From Mucilaginibacter sp. OK268 (GTDB lineage Bacteria; Bacteroidota; Bacteroidia; Sphingobacteriales; Sphingobacteriaceae), in the NCBI RefSeq assembly GCF_900103125.1, contig NZ_FNJV01000006.1, forward strand, positions 359,952-423,951: a stretch of 64,000 nt of DNA, read 5' to 3'. The position numbers were made by a program, and so were the translations under genes. How positions within the stretch are numbered: position 1 is the first letter of the stretch; the number at the start of each line of letters is the position of its first letter. Shown piece by piece: positions 45,443-55,102 of the stretch. The notes below the pieces were generated by a model, which saw only the letters and a program-made list of their open reading frames with translations, had not been told where the DNA came from and made no database searches.

Positions 45443-46003
45443 ATGATAAAGAGAATAGCCATTTTACCTGCCTTAATTCTGTTACTGGTCTGTTTTGCAA
45501 ATTGCAGATCCAGCGCGCAAAGCAAAAATTTGAAGCTGGTTTTTATCCGTCACGCCGAGAAACCTGCTGATGGCGATAACCTGTCTTGTACAGGTTTGAA
45601 CCGGGCGCTAAAATTGCCGGGAGTTTTAAAAGCCAAATTCGGTATACCTGATCGTGTGTATGTACCTGCCCTGCACCTGGGTAAATCAACGCCAAGGGCG
45701 CGCATGTTTCAAACCATTTCGCCTTTTGCCATTAAGTATAACTTAACCATCAACAGTACTTTTGAAGAAGAGGACACTAAAGATATAGCTGAGGATCTGG
45801 CTGGTAGAAAAGGTACTATATTGGTAGTATGGGAGCACAACGAGATCAAATCTATACTAAAATCACTCGGCCTCAAAGTTAAAGACCTGGAATGGTCCGA
45901 TAATGATTACGATACCATTTGGGTGGTAACTTTTAAAAATGATAAACCTGTTTTAACGGTTGATAAAGAAGGCATAAAACCGGCTGCTGCTTGTAGTTTT
46001 TAG
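45443..46003 (+). CDS. Histidine phosphatase superfamily protein, exported
   Basis: 186 residues from the ATG at 45443 with an export signal (AILPALILLLVCFANC, possible lipidation Cys). The RHG-type motif is FIRHAEKP, and the second catalytic-region His is in VVWEHNEIKSIL. The class includes SixA-like and phosphoglycerate-mutase-like phosphatases; the substrate is not predictable. An upstream in-frame extension to 45362 looks spurious, lacking signal character at its start. Confidence 0.8.
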   Translation: MIKRIAILPALILLLVCFANCRSSAQSKNLKLVFIRHAEKPADGDNLSCTGLNRALKLPGVLKAKFGIPDRVYVPALHLGKSTPRARMFQTISPFAIKYNLTINSTFEEEDTKDIAEDLAGRKGTILVVWEHNEIKSILKSLGLKVKDLEWSDNDYDTIWVVTFKNDKPVLTVDKEGIKPAAACSF

Positions 46004-46015
46004 AATAAAACAGGG

Positions 46016-46090
46016 CTGTCATCCTGAGCTTGTCGAAGGATCGCGCGTAAAGGCCTGCCCACCATGCTTCGACGGGGCTCAGCATGACAG
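46016..46090. repeat. CTGTCATCCTGAG-family palindrome
   Basis: Near-identical to 21739-21812: begins CTGTCATCCTGAGCTTGTCG, has GCCTGCCCACCATGCTTCGA in the middle and ends CAGCATGACAG. The ends are complementary. Confidence 0.8.
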
Positions 46091-46096
46091 TTGCAT

Positions 46097-46129
46097 AAAA
46101 AAAGGTGCACCATTTGGTGCACCTCTTTT
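46097..46129. terminator. Bidirectional terminator between histidine phosphatase and ilvE genes
   Basis: Stem AGGTGCACCA with its complement across TT, flanked by A7 on the left and CTTTTG on the right, lying in a convergent gap. Confidence 0.85.
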
Positions 46130-46148
46130 GTTTTATGGGTTAGTCTAA

Positions 46149-47216
46149 TTAGCCTACCAGGTAATTCCAGCCGTAAGTATCAGGCGCATTACCATATTTA
46201 ATGGCGTCGAGCGTTTTTAATACTTTTTGAGAGAATTCGCGTGTTTTGGGATCGCTCAGGAAATATTCTTCTCCGTCAACACTTATCGAACCTACAGAAG
46301 CTATAGTAGCCGCAGTACCTGCGCCAAAGGCATCGGTCAATTTGCCATTTTTAGCGCCTTCAATAATTTCGGCTACAGAAACTTTGCGTGTTTCAACCGG
46401 GATGCCCCATTCTTTAGCCAAAGCAATAACAGTATCACGGGTTACGCCGTCCAATATGGTATCTTTTGCTTCGGCAGTGATCAGCACACCATCCAGCAGG
46501 AACATGGCGTTTGCCGCGCCCATTTCTTCAACGTATTTATGCTCTTTGGCATCGGTCCAGATCAGTTGATCAAAACCTTCTTCGGTTGCTTTACGTGCCG
46601 GTAGCATAGATGAACCATAGTTACCTGCCGCTTTGGCAAAGCCCATACCACCTTCGGCAGCGCGGGTGTAGTGTGTTTCGATCTTAACGCGTAGTGTTTT
46701 TGAAAAATATGGTCCAACAGGGCCTGCAATTACCATATATTTATAGGTAGCAGACGGTGTTACGCCCAGGTACGGGTCGGTAGCGAACATAAAGGGGCGG
46801 ATGTATAAAGCATGGTTAGCTTTGGCAGGCACCCATTCGCGGTCGATATCAACCACAGCGGCCATACTTTGTAAAAATATTTCTTCGGGCAGTGTCGGCA
46901 TGCACAAACGCTCGGCCGATTTGTTTAGGCGAATAGCGTTTTTGTCCGGACGGAAAATGGTTACTTTTCCATCCGCATGTTTGTAGGCTTTTAACCCTTC
47001 AAAAAATGCTTGTCCGTAATGCAGTGCAGAAATAGCCGGACTAAGCCCAATTTCGCCGTAGGGAATGACCTGCAGGTTCTTCCATTCACCATCAGCATAA
47101 TCGGCCACAAACATGTGGTCAGAAAATGTTTTTCCGAATGGTAAGTTGTCAAAATCCGTTTCAGCTAAACGGGAATGTGCGGTTTTGGTGATCTTGATGT
47201 CCAGCGTCTCAGTCAT
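46149..47216 (-). CDS. ilvE: Branched-chain amino acid aminotransferase
   Basis: 355 residues, fold-type IV PLP enzyme of the long (eukaryote-like) type. Motifs: LHYGQAFFEGLKAY, the PLP-lysine region GGMGFAKAAGNYGSSMLPAR, EEMGAANAMFLLDG and FGAGTAATIASVGSI. It transaminates Leu, Ile and Val with 2-oxoglutarate. No other ilv genes are adjacent. Confidence 0.95.
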   Translation of the reverse strand: MTETLDIKITKTAHSRLAETDFDNLPFGKTFSDHMFVADYADGEWKNLQVIPYGEIGLSPAISALHYGQAFFEGLKAYKHADGKVTIFRPDKNAIRLNKSAERLCMPTLPEEIFLQSMAAVVDIDREWVPAKANHALYIRPFMFATDPYLGVTPSATYKYMVIAGPVGPYFSKTLRVKIETHYTRAAEGGMGFAKAAGNYGSSMLPARKATEEGFDQLIWTDAKEHKYVEEMGAANAMFLLDGVLITAEAKDTILDGVTRDTVIALAKEWGIPVETRKVSVAEIIEGAKNGKLTDAFGAGTAATIASVGSISVDGEEYFLSDPKTREFSQKVLKTLDAIKYGNAPDTYGWNYLVG

Positions 47217-47399
47217 GGCCTTATGTGTTTATAATTTAGAAAATGGCAAGTTAGGAATTTTTTTGTTGTGTTGAGATAAGGAATTGATAGTTAGGCCAAT
47301 TTTTGGGGATTGTTGCATATTATGACAGGAAATTAACGGAGGGGTAAGGTGGGAGAGGCTTATGTTTAATCATTACGATAAAATAAGCAAATAAAATAT

Positions 47400-47483
47400 G
47401 TCATTGCGAGCGAAGCGTGGCAATCGCATGCTATACAGTGGTGATTTGCATAGTTCGCGATTGCCACGCTTCGCTCGCAATGA
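47400..47483. repeat. GTCATTGCGAG-family palindrome upstream of ilvE
   Basis: GTCATTGCGAGCGAAGCGTG with complement CACGCTTCGCTCGCAATGA; the stem is near perfect over about 30 bp. It lies in the region between ilvE's 5' end and ettA's 3' end. Confidence 0.8.
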
Positions 47484-47525
47484 TATATTATGTGGATTTC
47501 TCTTTAAGAAAATTTAGAGGGGTGC

Positions 47526-49208
47526 TTACACCGTCAACTTCTTATACTTGATCCTCTTCGGCGCTATATCACCCAGGCGTTTCTTGCGATTTTCCTCATA
47601 ATCGCTGTAATTTCCTTCAAAAAAGTATACCTGCGAGTTACCTTCAAAAGCCAGGATGTGCGTGCAGATGCGATCCAGGAACCAGCGGTCGTGACTGATC
47701 ACTACGGCGCAGCCGCCAAAGTTTTCCAGGGCTTCTTCCAGTGCGCGCAATGTGTTTACGTCGATATCATTGGTGGGCTCATCCAGCAGCAAAACGTTCG
47801 ATCCTTTTTTCAAAGTGATAGAAAGGTGTACCCGGTTCCGCTCACCGCCCGATAGCACACCTACTTTTTTCTGCTGATCAGCACCGTTAAAGTTAAATTT
47901 AGATACATAGGCCCTGGAGTTCAGTGGTTTGTTGCCTACCATGATGGTTTCCAATCCGCCGGTTACGTTTTCCCAAACAGATTTGTTAGGGTCAAGGTCG
48001 TCATGCAGCTGGTCAACATAACCTAAAGCAACGGTCTCGCCTACGCGGAAAGTACCTGCATCCGGCTGATCCTGCCCGGTGATCAAACGGAACAGGGTGG
48101 TTTTACCCGCGCCGTTTGGCCCGATAATACCCACGATACCCGCAGGAGGTAAAGAAAAACTCAGGTTATCAAACAATAATTTATCGCCGTATGATTTGCT
48201 TACGCCGTTGGCCTCGATCACCACATTACCCAAACGCGGGCCCGGCGGAATAAACAGCTCCAGTTTTTCTTCGCGCTCTTTAGTTTCTTCTGAGGCCAGT
48301 TTTTCATAATTGCCTAAACGGGCCTTTGATTTGGCGTGACGACCTTTCGGACCCATGCGCACCCATTCCAGTTCGCGTTCCAGGGTTTTTTGGCGTTTGC
48401 TTTCGGTTTTATCTTCCTGTGCCAGGCGTTTGGCCTTTTGGTCGAGCCATGAAGAATAATTGCCTTTCCATGGGATACCCTCGCCACGGTCGAGCTCCAG
48501 GATCCAGCCGGCTACATTATCCAGGAAGTAACGGTCGTGCGTTACGGCAATCACCGTACCTTTATATTGTTGTAAATGTTGCTCCAGCCAGTCTATCGAC
48601 TCGGCATCCAGGTGATTGGTAGGCTCATCCAGTAGTAAAACATCCGGTTCTTTCAGCAAAAGACGACACAATGCCACCCGGCGGCGTTCACCACCTGACA
48701 GTACCGAAATTTTGGTGTCAGGCTCGGGGCAGCGCAGGGCATCCATAGCACGCTCCAACTTGGTGTCCAGTTCCCAGGCATTCACCGCATCTATCTGATC
48801 CTGCAGTTCGCCCTGGCGGGCCATCAGCTTATCCATTTTGTCGGCATCGCTGTAATATTCTTCCAGGCCAAATTTCTCGTTGATATCTTCGTATTCCTTT
48901 AATAAGGCGGTAGTTTCGGCAACGCCTTCTTCCACCACTTCGCGCACGGTTTTTTCGGGATCGAGTTCAGGTTCCTGGCTCAGGTAGCCAACGGTATATC
49001 CCGGCGAAAAAACCACTTCGCCTATATTGGTTTTATCAATTCCTGCTATAATTTTTAATAAGGACGATTTACCCGAGCCGTTTAAACCGATAACACCGAT
49101 TTTGGCGCCATAGAAAAACGAGAGGTAAATGTTTTTTAAAACTGTTTTTTGCGGAGGGTAGACCTTACTAACCCCAGCCATTGAAAATATGATCTTTTCG
49201 TCTGCCAT
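47526..49208 (-). CDS. ettA: ABC-F energy-dependent translational throttle protein EttA
   Basis: 560 residues. Two ABC domains with Walker A GLNGSGKSSLLK and GPNGAGKTTLFR, signatures LSGGERRRVALC and LSGGERNRVHLS, and Walker B LLLDEPTNH/LLLDEPTND, without membrane segments. The EttA length and the linker (KAKRLAQEDKTESKRQKTLER) fit. It binds the ribosomal E site and gates the first peptide bond according to ATP/ADP. It is monocistronic. Confidence 0.93.
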   Translation of the reverse strand: MADEKIIFSMAGVSKVYPPQKTVLKNIYLSFFYGAKIGVIGLNGSGKSSLLKIIAGIDKTNIGEVVFSPGYTVGYLSQEPELDPEKTVREVVEEGVAETTALLKEYEDINEKFGLEEYYSDADKMDKLMARQGELQDQIDAVNAWELDTKLERAMDALRCPEPDTKISVLSGGERRRVALCRLLLKEPDVLLLDEPTNHLDAESIDWLEQHLQQYKGTVIAVTHDRYFLDNVAGWILELDRGEGIPWKGNYSSWLDQKAKRLAQEDKTESKRQKTLERELEWVRMGPKGRHAKSKARLGNYEKLASEETKEREEKLELFIPPGPRLGNVVIEANGVSKSYGDKLLFDNLSFSLPPAGIVGIIGPNGAGKTTLFRLITGQDQPDAGTFRVGETVALGYVDQLHDDLDPNKSVWENVTGGLETIMVGNKPLNSRAYVSKFNFNGADQQKKVGVLSGGERNRVHLSITLKKGSNVLLLDEPTNDIDVNTLRALEEALENFGGCAVVISHDRWFLDRICTHILAFEGNSQVYFFEGNYSDYEENRKKRLGDIAPKRIKYKKLTV

Positions 49209-49743
49209 ATAATTGATTAAAAAAGAAATTCAAATATGGTTAAAATTGGCGGATTACCCGAAAAAAGCCGATCCATATTATATTTTTGAGTTAAGTACTC
49301 AGCATCAGGTTATTTACACATACTTGTTAATTAATAATTGCGTTAAACATAAACATTATAGCAACTATTGGGGTTGTTTTTACGTATATTATATAAGCAG
49401 TGTGGAAATTGTTGCTAATGCCTAAATGTCATGCTTGATGACGAAATTACCAGTTATACCCGGCTTACTGATAAAAATTGTTAATATGTTTAAACTATTT
49501 TGAATTTTTTGTATCAAATAGGTGTGTTTCATTTGTATATTGTAAAAAAATTCACCCATTCGTTGAATTTTTTGATAAAAGTTGCATAATAAAGCTAAAC
49601 TTTAATAGCTTGCGTATCATATCAATGTCTGTTTCTGCAAACCATTAAATGTTGGCAATATTGTTGATAAATGTTAAGTCAAGCGTCGTGGTTTGTAAAA
49701 ACAAAATTAATAGATTAGGACGTTCATAAATAGAAAGGTATAT
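49209..49743. other. Intergenic region between ettA and clpC
   Basis: 535 bp between two divergent genes. The short open frame at 49213-49425 lacks coding character. No repeat of the families seen elsewhere, no tRNA and no clear TAnnTTTG box were found. AT-rich direct motifs (TTGAATTTTTTGTATC-like and TTGAATTTTTTGATAA near 49500-49575) are present. Regulation of clpC is presumably here. Confidence 0.4.
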
Positions 49744-52278
49744 ATGGAAGCTAAATTTTCGCCGAGGGTTAAAGATGTTATTCAATATAGCAGGGAAGAG
49801 GCATTACGCCTGGGGCACGACTATATCGGGACTGAACATCTTTTACTGGGGCTTATCCGGGACGGGGACGGTGTTGCAATTAAATTGCTGAAAGGTTTGA
49901 ACGTTGACACAGCCAAACTGCGCCGCGCCGTTGAAGATGCCGTAAAAGGAACTATTGGAACAAATGTACATATTGGCAGTATCCCATTAACTAAACAAGC
50001 CGAGAAAGTACTAAAGATAACTTATCTTGAAGCCAAGATATTTAAAAGCGATGTAATTGGAACCGAGCACCTGCTGCTGTCCATACTGCGCGATGAAGAT
50101 AATATTGCTTCACAGATACTGATGCAGTTTAATGTAAACTACGAAGTATTTAAAGGAGAAGTTGAATCACACAAAAATGATGTAACTGACGAAATGCCCG
50201 GATCACCAACCGGCGGCGACGACGACTTTAAAGAAGAAGAAGCTTTTAGCCAGCCTAAAAAGGTATCGGACATTAAATCAAAAACACCGGTGTTGGACAA
50301 CTTTGGCCGCGATTTAACCCGTGCCGCCGAAGATGGAAAGCTTGACCCTATTGTTGGTCGCGAAAAAGAGATTGAAAGGGTATCGCAGATCTTATCACGC
50401 CGTAAAAAGAACAACCCTATATTAATAGGTGAACCAGGTGTTGGTAAATCGGCCATTGCCGAAGGTTTGGCATTACGTATAGTTCAGCGTAAAGTATCAC
50501 GTGTATTGTTTAACAAACGTGTGGTTACACTGGATTTGGCTTCATTAGTTGCCGGTACAAAATACCGCGGTCAGTTTGAAGAGCGCATGAAAGCGGTAAT
50601 GAACGAATTGGAAAAATCACCTGATGTTATTTTATTTATTGATGAGATACATACTATAGTAGGTGCAGGCGGTGCCTCAGGTTCGCTTGATGCCTCCAAC
50701 ATGTTTAAACCTGCTTTGGCCAGGGGCGAAATTCAATGCATCGGCGCTACCACTTTAGATGAGTACCGTCAGTACATCGAAAAAGATGGCGCATTGGATC
50801 GTCGTTTCCAGAAAGTAATGGTTGAACCAGCTACTCCTGTTGAAACTATCGAGATCCTGAACCGTATCAAAGAAAAATACGAAGAGCACCACGGTGTAAC
50901 TTATACTCCGGAAGCTATTAATGCCTGCGTTAACTTAACTACCCGTTATATTACTGACAGGTTTTTACCAGACAAAGCTATTGATGCTTTGGACGAGTCG
51001 GGCTCACGCGTTCACTTAACCAATATTCACGTGCCTCAAAACATACTGGATATTGAGCAAAAGATTGAGCAGATCAAGATCGAGAAAAACAAGGTTGTTC
51101 GCAGCCAGAAATACGAAGAAGCTGCTCAACTGCGCGATACTGAAAAGAATCTGCTGGTTGAACTGGATCAGGCTAAAGCATTATGGGAAGCCGAAACAAA
51201 ATCAAAACGTTACACTGTAACCGAAGATAATGTTGCTGAAGTAGTTTCTATGATGACCGGTATCCCTGTACAAAGGGTAGGCCAGGCTGATAGTCAGAAA
51301 CTGTTGCACATGGCTGATACCGTTGGCAGCAAGATCATCGGTCAGGAAGATGCCATCAAAAAATTAACCCGTGCTATACAACGTACACGTGCAGGCTTAA
51401 AGGATCCTAAAAAACCTATCGGTTCATTTATATTCTTAGGCCCAACAGGTGTGGGTAAAACAGAGCTTGCTAAAGAGCTTGCCCGTTTTATGTTTGATAC
51501 CGAAGACGCGCTGATACAAATTGATATGAGCGAGTATATGGAGAAATTCGCGGTATCTCGTTTAGTAGGAGCGCCTCCGGGCTACGTGGGTTATGAAGAA
51601 GGCGGACAGCTGACTGAAAAAGTACGTCGTAAACCTTATGCAGTGGTATTGCTGGATGAGATCGAAAAAGCTCACCCTGATGTGTTCAACATCCTGTTAC
51701 AGGTATTGGACGAAGGACAGCTGACCGATTCACTGGGCCGCAAGGTTGACTTCAGGAACACCATCATCATCATGACCTCGAATATCGGTGCCCGCCAGTT
51801 GAAAGACTTTGGCCAGGGTGTAGGTTTCAGCACTAATGCTAAAAACTTACAGGCCGATACGCACTCACGTGGTGTGATTGAAAATGCTTTGAAACGTGCT
51901 TTTGCACCAGAGTTTTTGAACCGTATTGATGATGTGATCGTGTTTAATTCATTAGGTAAAGACGAGATCTTCAAGATCATCGATATCGAATTGGGATTCT
52001 TGTTTAGCCGCGTTAACGGTTTAGGTTTCAAAATTGAACTCACCGAAGCTGCTAAAGAGTTTATTGCCGATAAAGGTTATGATTCGCAATTTGGTGCGCG
52101 TCCGTTAAAACGTGCTATCCAGAAATACCTGGAAGATCCAATTGCCGAAGAAATACTGAAAGGTGAACTGAGCGAAGGCGATATCATGGCAGTTGACTAT
52201 GACAAAGAAGCCGGCGAGATCAAGATCACTGATAAAAAAGGCGAAAACAAAAAGCCAGAACAGGAAGAGCAGAAATAA
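49744..52278 (+). CDS. clpC: ATP-dependent Clp protease ATP-binding subunit ClpC
   Basis: 844 residues. Two Clp N-repeats (about 4-145), AAA-1 with GEPGVGKSAIAEGL and LFIDEIHTIVGAGGASG, a UVR/M-domain coiled coil (about 420-470, EQIKIEKNKVVRSQKYEEAAQLRDTE in part), AAA-2 with GPTGVGKTELAKEL and LLDEIEKAHPDVFN, and a C-terminal D2-small domain ending in a Lys/Glu tail. It unfolds proteins for ClpP. Upstream clpS is the likely adaptor. The start ATG lies 4 bp after a GAAAGG-like purine stretch. Confidence 0.96.
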   Translation: MEAKFSPRVKDVIQYSREEALRLGHDYIGTEHLLLGLIRDGDGVAIKLLKGLNVDTAKLRRAVEDAVKGTIGTNVHIGSIPLTKQAEKVLKITYLEAKIFKSDVIGTEHLLLSILRDEDNIASQILMQFNVNYEVFKGEVESHKNDVTDEMPGSPTGGDDDFKEEEAFSQPKKVSDIKSKTPVLDNFGRDLTRAAEDGKLDPIVGREKEIERVSQILSRRKKNNPILIGEPGVGKSAIAEGLALRIVQRKVSRVLFNKRVVTLDLASLVAGTKYRGQFEERMKAVMNELEKSPDVILFIDEIHTIVGAGGASGSLDASNMFKPALARGEIQCIGATTLDEYRQYIEKDGALDRRFQKVMVEPATPVETIEILNRIKEKYEEHHGVTYTPEAINACVNLTTRYITDRFLPDKAIDALDESGSRVHLTNIHVPQNILDIEQKIEQIKIEKNKVVRSQKYEEAAQLRDTEKNLLVELDQAKALWEAETKSKRYTVTEDNVAEVVSMMTGIPVQRVGQADSQKLLHMADTVGSKIIGQEDAIKKLTRAIQRTRAGLKDPKKPIGSFIFLGPTGVGKTELAKELARFMFDTEDALIQIDMSEYMEKFAVSRLVGAPPGYVGYEEGGQLTEKVRRKPYAVVLLDEIEKAHPDVFNILLQVLDEGQLTDSLGRKVDFRNTIIIMTSNIGARQLKDFGQGVGFSTNAKNLQADTHSRGVIENALKRAFAPEFLNRIDDVIVFNSLGKDEIFKIIDIELGFLFSRVNGLGFKIELTEAAKEFIADKGYDSQFGARPLKRAIQKYLEDPIAEEILKGELSEGDIMAVDYDKEAGEIKITDKKGENKKPEQEEQK

Positions 52279-52300
52279 TTGACTCTTCTTTTAGATAATC

Positions 52301-52327
52301 AAAACCCGGCCACAAGCCGGGTTTTTT
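52301..52327. terminator. Terminator after clpC
   Basis: AAAACCCGGC-CACAA-GCCGGGTTTTTTG hairpin in the convergent gap, functional in both directions by its flanking A and T runs. Confidence 0.9.
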
Positions 52328-52337
52328 GTTTTATAAT

Positions 52338-53465
52338 TTATTTTGCTGGTACAATTGGTTCATAATCGACCGGTAACATTTCTGCAAAACGGTATGATGT
52401 CCAGTCGCCTTCAAATATGATACTGCGCGGGTTGTGCACAATGCCATTGTTGTCGAAAAAAGCGTAAGCCTCGTGCTCATCAAGCGTAGCTATAGATGTG
52501 GCAAAATTCGATTTATCCATATCCAGGGAGCGGTAAATATCGGGGTTGCTGCTCGCTCTTTTGTTATACATGATATACAAACAATCATTAAAACCAAGCG
52601 CGAATAAACCAGGCTGGTCGGTACGTTTAGCGAAGGCGTTTACATCAAGCGGCTGCCTGATCAACGTTTGAATATATTTGTTCTTGTCATCAAACGGGCC
52701 TCCTTTATATTCGGGGTTGGGTTTGCGGATGAGTCTCAAGACCTCAAAACCCTCTTGCAGCAATTGGTTGGTAATAATGCTGCGTAAAAAATGCATCGGC
52801 GAACCCAGGTATGCAGTCTGTCTTTTCTTTTTCCATTTCCGGATTTTTGCGCTGCTACCGGGAAGATCTTCAAACACCGATATACCGTCATAGTACAAAA
52901 AGCCCTTATTGTTATTATAGGTGAATTGGTTGAGCTTATACTTTATTTTATAACCCAGGGCTTTATTCTCTATCTCCAAAAAATCATAAGAGGAGGCCTG
53001 AAGGATACGTGTTTTAGCATCGTATTCAAAGTCAAGCAGATCGGGATTGAGTATTTTGCATTGGGCCGCGTTGGCCGATGTACCCAGGAACTGACGTTTA
53101 AACATGTCATAATATTTTCCCCAATCGAGGTTTGGTTTAACTTTTACCTCGTTAAGTTCAATGGTTTTGGGGAGCAAGCCAATTTCGGGGAGCACCAGGT
53201 TATTATTGACGAGCGTAACGGTTCGGCTAAAGGTTTCATAACCTACAACGGATACAATGAGATCATACTGACCAGGCCGAACATTGGTAAGCGTAAAAGA
53301 TCCGTCGCCTGCGCTTTTATTACCAACGCTGGCATTATTTAAAAAAACGCTGGCATCGGCTATGGGTTTTTTGTCGTTAAGGTTTACCACTTTGCCTGTA
53401 ATTTTTAACTGAGGAAAGCAGAACAATGGACTTAAGAGGAATAAGAGCAGCAGCGATTTAAGCAT
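52338..53465 (-). CDS. Carboxypeptidase-regulatory-domain surface protein (375 aa), paralogue of the N-terminus of the 1319-aa fusion
   Basis: 375 residues with signal peptide (MLKSLLLLFLLSPLFCFPQ). CarboxypepD_reg-like domain: ITGKVVNLNDKKPIADASVF and NVRPGQYDLIVSVVGYETF. The rest matches residues about 100-400 of the protein at 39975: CKILNPDLLDFEYDAKTR, ALGYKIKYKL and SPMHFLRSIITNQLLQEGFE. It lacks the MG and plug modules. Convergent with clpC. Function unknown; Bacteroidota encode many such proteins. Confidence 0.82.
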   Translation of the reverse strand: MLKSLLLLFLLSPLFCFPQLKITGKVVNLNDKKPIADASVFLNNASVGNKSAGDGSFTLTNVRPGQYDLIVSVVGYETFSRTVTLVNNNLVLPEIGLLPKTIELNEVKVKPNLDWGKYYDMFKRQFLGTSANAAQCKILNPDLLDFEYDAKTRILQASSYDFLEIENKALGYKIKYKLNQFTYNNNKGFLYYDGISVFEDLPGSSAKIRKWKKKRQTAYLGSPMHFLRSIITNQLLQEGFEVLRLIRKPNPEYKGGPFDDKNKYIQTLIRQPLDVNAFAKRTDQPGLFALGFNDCLYIMYNKRASSNPDIYRSLDMDKSNFATSIATLDEHEAYAFFDNNGIVHNPRSIIFEGDWTSYRFAEMLPVDYEPIVPAK

Positions 53466-53612
53466 ATTTAAAATTAAACTAAAAAATTAGTTTAGTGGTA
53501 CCTGCAGATTTATATAGTTAATGATATTATAAAAATAAAATAGCATAAAAAACGTTAAACCTTTTCATGACATTTGCGTCTTATTAAATATTAGTAACCA
53601 ATACATTCATTT

Positions 53613-54056
53613 ATGAAAAAAATCTTGACTCTCGTTTGCTGTACTATCTTACTGGCAGCAACATCTTGTACTAAAAAATACGTTACACCATCTAACCGTA
53701 CCGTGTTTTTTACCGTTAAAGGCGGTACAAACGCAAGCAATACCGGCGATTGGGTACTAAATACCGATCCTACAAGCGGCACAAAATCTTATTTAGTTAA
53801 TTTAGGTAAAAATGGTGAATTGCCTGAATTGGATAGCTTTACCCAAGCAAATGACGGTGTTATAGTATCTATATCTGGGGACAATGGTGGTACTTATGAA
53901 CTTTTGCCTCAAACCTACAGCGGTGTCGCTTACAGTGTTACTCATTCTAAGAGTCTGGTTCAGCTTTTTGCACAAACGCCAGACGGAACAGCGGCTTTAT
54001 TACCTACCAGAGATTTGCTTGTAAAAGTTGTTTTGGTTGATTCTCAGCCTCAATAA
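53613..54056 (+). CDS. Small lipoprotein of unknown function
   Basis: 147 residues with a type II signal (MKKILTLVCCTILLAATSC, lipid Cys at residue 19). The mature part is beta-rich and contains Asn/Gly/Thr repeats (GDWVLNTDPTSGTKSYLVNL). No domain is recognised. A strong terminator follows 18 bp after the stop, supporting expression as a single gene. Confidence 0.78.
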   Translation: MKKILTLVCCTILLAATSCTKKYVTPSNRTVFFTVKGGTNASNTGDWVLNTDPTSGTKSYLVNLGKNGELPELDSFTQANDGVIVSISGDNGGTYELLPQTYSGVAYSVTHSKSLVQLFAQTPDGTAALLPTRDLLVKVVLVDSQPQ

Positions 54057-54073
54057 TTAAAAAGACATTAAAC

Positions 54074-54105
54074 AAAAAGCCCCTTGCATATACAAGGGGC
54101 TTTTT
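54074..54105. terminator. Bidirectional terminator between lipoprotein and fabI
   Basis: AAAAAGCCCCTTG-CATATA-CAAGGGGCTTTTT stem in a convergent gap. Confidence 0.93.
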
Positions 54106-54121
54106 GTTTAATATGAAATTT

Positions 54122-54934
54122 TTACTTCTCCATCTGTTCGATAACCGCCTGGGTTACGCCGGTGAAGGAGAAGCCGCCATCATGGAAAAGGTTTTGCATA
54201 GTAACCATACGGGTAAGATCGCTGAACAGGGTTACGCAATAGTCAGCACACTGATCCGCGCTGGCATTACCCAACGGACTCATCTTTTCGGCATAGTTAA
54301 TAAAGCCGTCGAAACCCTTTACGCCCGATCCGGCTGTAGTACGGGTAGGTGATTGAGATACCGTATTAATGCGTACCTGTTTTTTCACGCCGTACTGATA
54401 ACCAAAGTTGCGGGCGATGCTTTCCAGGTAAGCCTTATTATCGGCCATATCATTATAATCTGGAAATACGCGCTGGGCTGCAATATAGGTTAGGGCTACC
54501 ACAGAACCCCACTCGTTAATAACATCCATTTTCATGGCTGCCTGTAATACGCGGTGTAAACTCAACGCCGATATATCCAGGCCCTTATGGGTAAAATCGT
54601 AATTGTTTTCGGTGTAATGAATGCTTTTGCGCACGTTAACACTCATGCCAATGGAATGTAAAATAAAATCAACACCTCCGTTAAAATGTTCCTGCGTTTT
54701 AGTGAGCAGGTTATTAATATCGTCGTTATTGGTAACATCGGCAGCAATAACCGGTGCATTGCATTCTTCGGCCAGTTTATTGAGCTCGCCCATACGCAGG
54801 GCAATAGGGGCGTTGGAAAGTACGATTTCGGCACCTTCCTGTACAGCGCGCTGAGCCACTTTCCAGGCTATGGATTGATCATTCAAGGCACCAAAAATGA
54901 TCCCCTTTTTACCTTTTAATAAATTATAAGCCAT
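54122..54934 (-). CDS. fabI: Enoyl-[acyl-carrier-protein] reductase (NADH) FabI
   Basis: 270 residues, short-chain dehydrogenase fold. Cofactor motif KKGIIFGALNDQSIAWKVAQ, FILHSIGMS, and the active-site Tyr-x6-Lys as YNDMADNK. Reduces enoyl-ACP in fatty-acid elongation. The C-terminus is complete. It lies downstream of recN on the same strand, with a diverged palindromic repeat in between. Confidence 0.93.
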   Translation of the reverse strand: MAYNLLKGKKGIIFGALNDQSIAWKVAQRAVQEGAEIVLSNAPIALRMGELNKLAEECNAPVIAADVTNNDDINNLLTKTQEHFNGGVDFILHSIGMSVNVRKSIHYTENNYDFTHKGLDISALSLHRVLQAAMKMDVINEWGSVVALTYIAAQRVFPDYNDMADNKAYLESIARNFGYQYGVKKQVRINTVSQSPTRTTAGSGVKGFDGFINYAEKMSPLGNASADQCADYCVTLFSDLTRMVTMQNLFHDGGFSFTGVTQAVIEQMEK

Positions 54935-54994
54935 GTTTTTTGTTTTTATAATTGATTTATTAATTAGTTTGCGGTCTACTATATACTAAAGGAT

Positions 54995-55088
54995 AGTCGT
55001 GCTGAACTTGTTTCAGCATCCCATATATTAAGCATAAATATGCAGTTGACTTTGTGCTGTGAGAGGCCAAAATAAATTCGGCATGACT
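54995..55088. repeat. Diverged copy of the GTCATGCCGAACTTG-family repeat
   Basis: GTCGTGCTGAACTTGTTTCA, then GCATCCCATA and an end TCGGCATGAC. Related to 9853-10071. Lies between fabI and recN. Confidence 0.5.
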
Positions 55089-55102
55089 GCGATTGCAACT
55101 AT

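Noticed and set aside
49213..49425. 70-codon frame upstream of clpC
   Set aside because: Random-like composition, no promoter box, overlaps the ettA start region.
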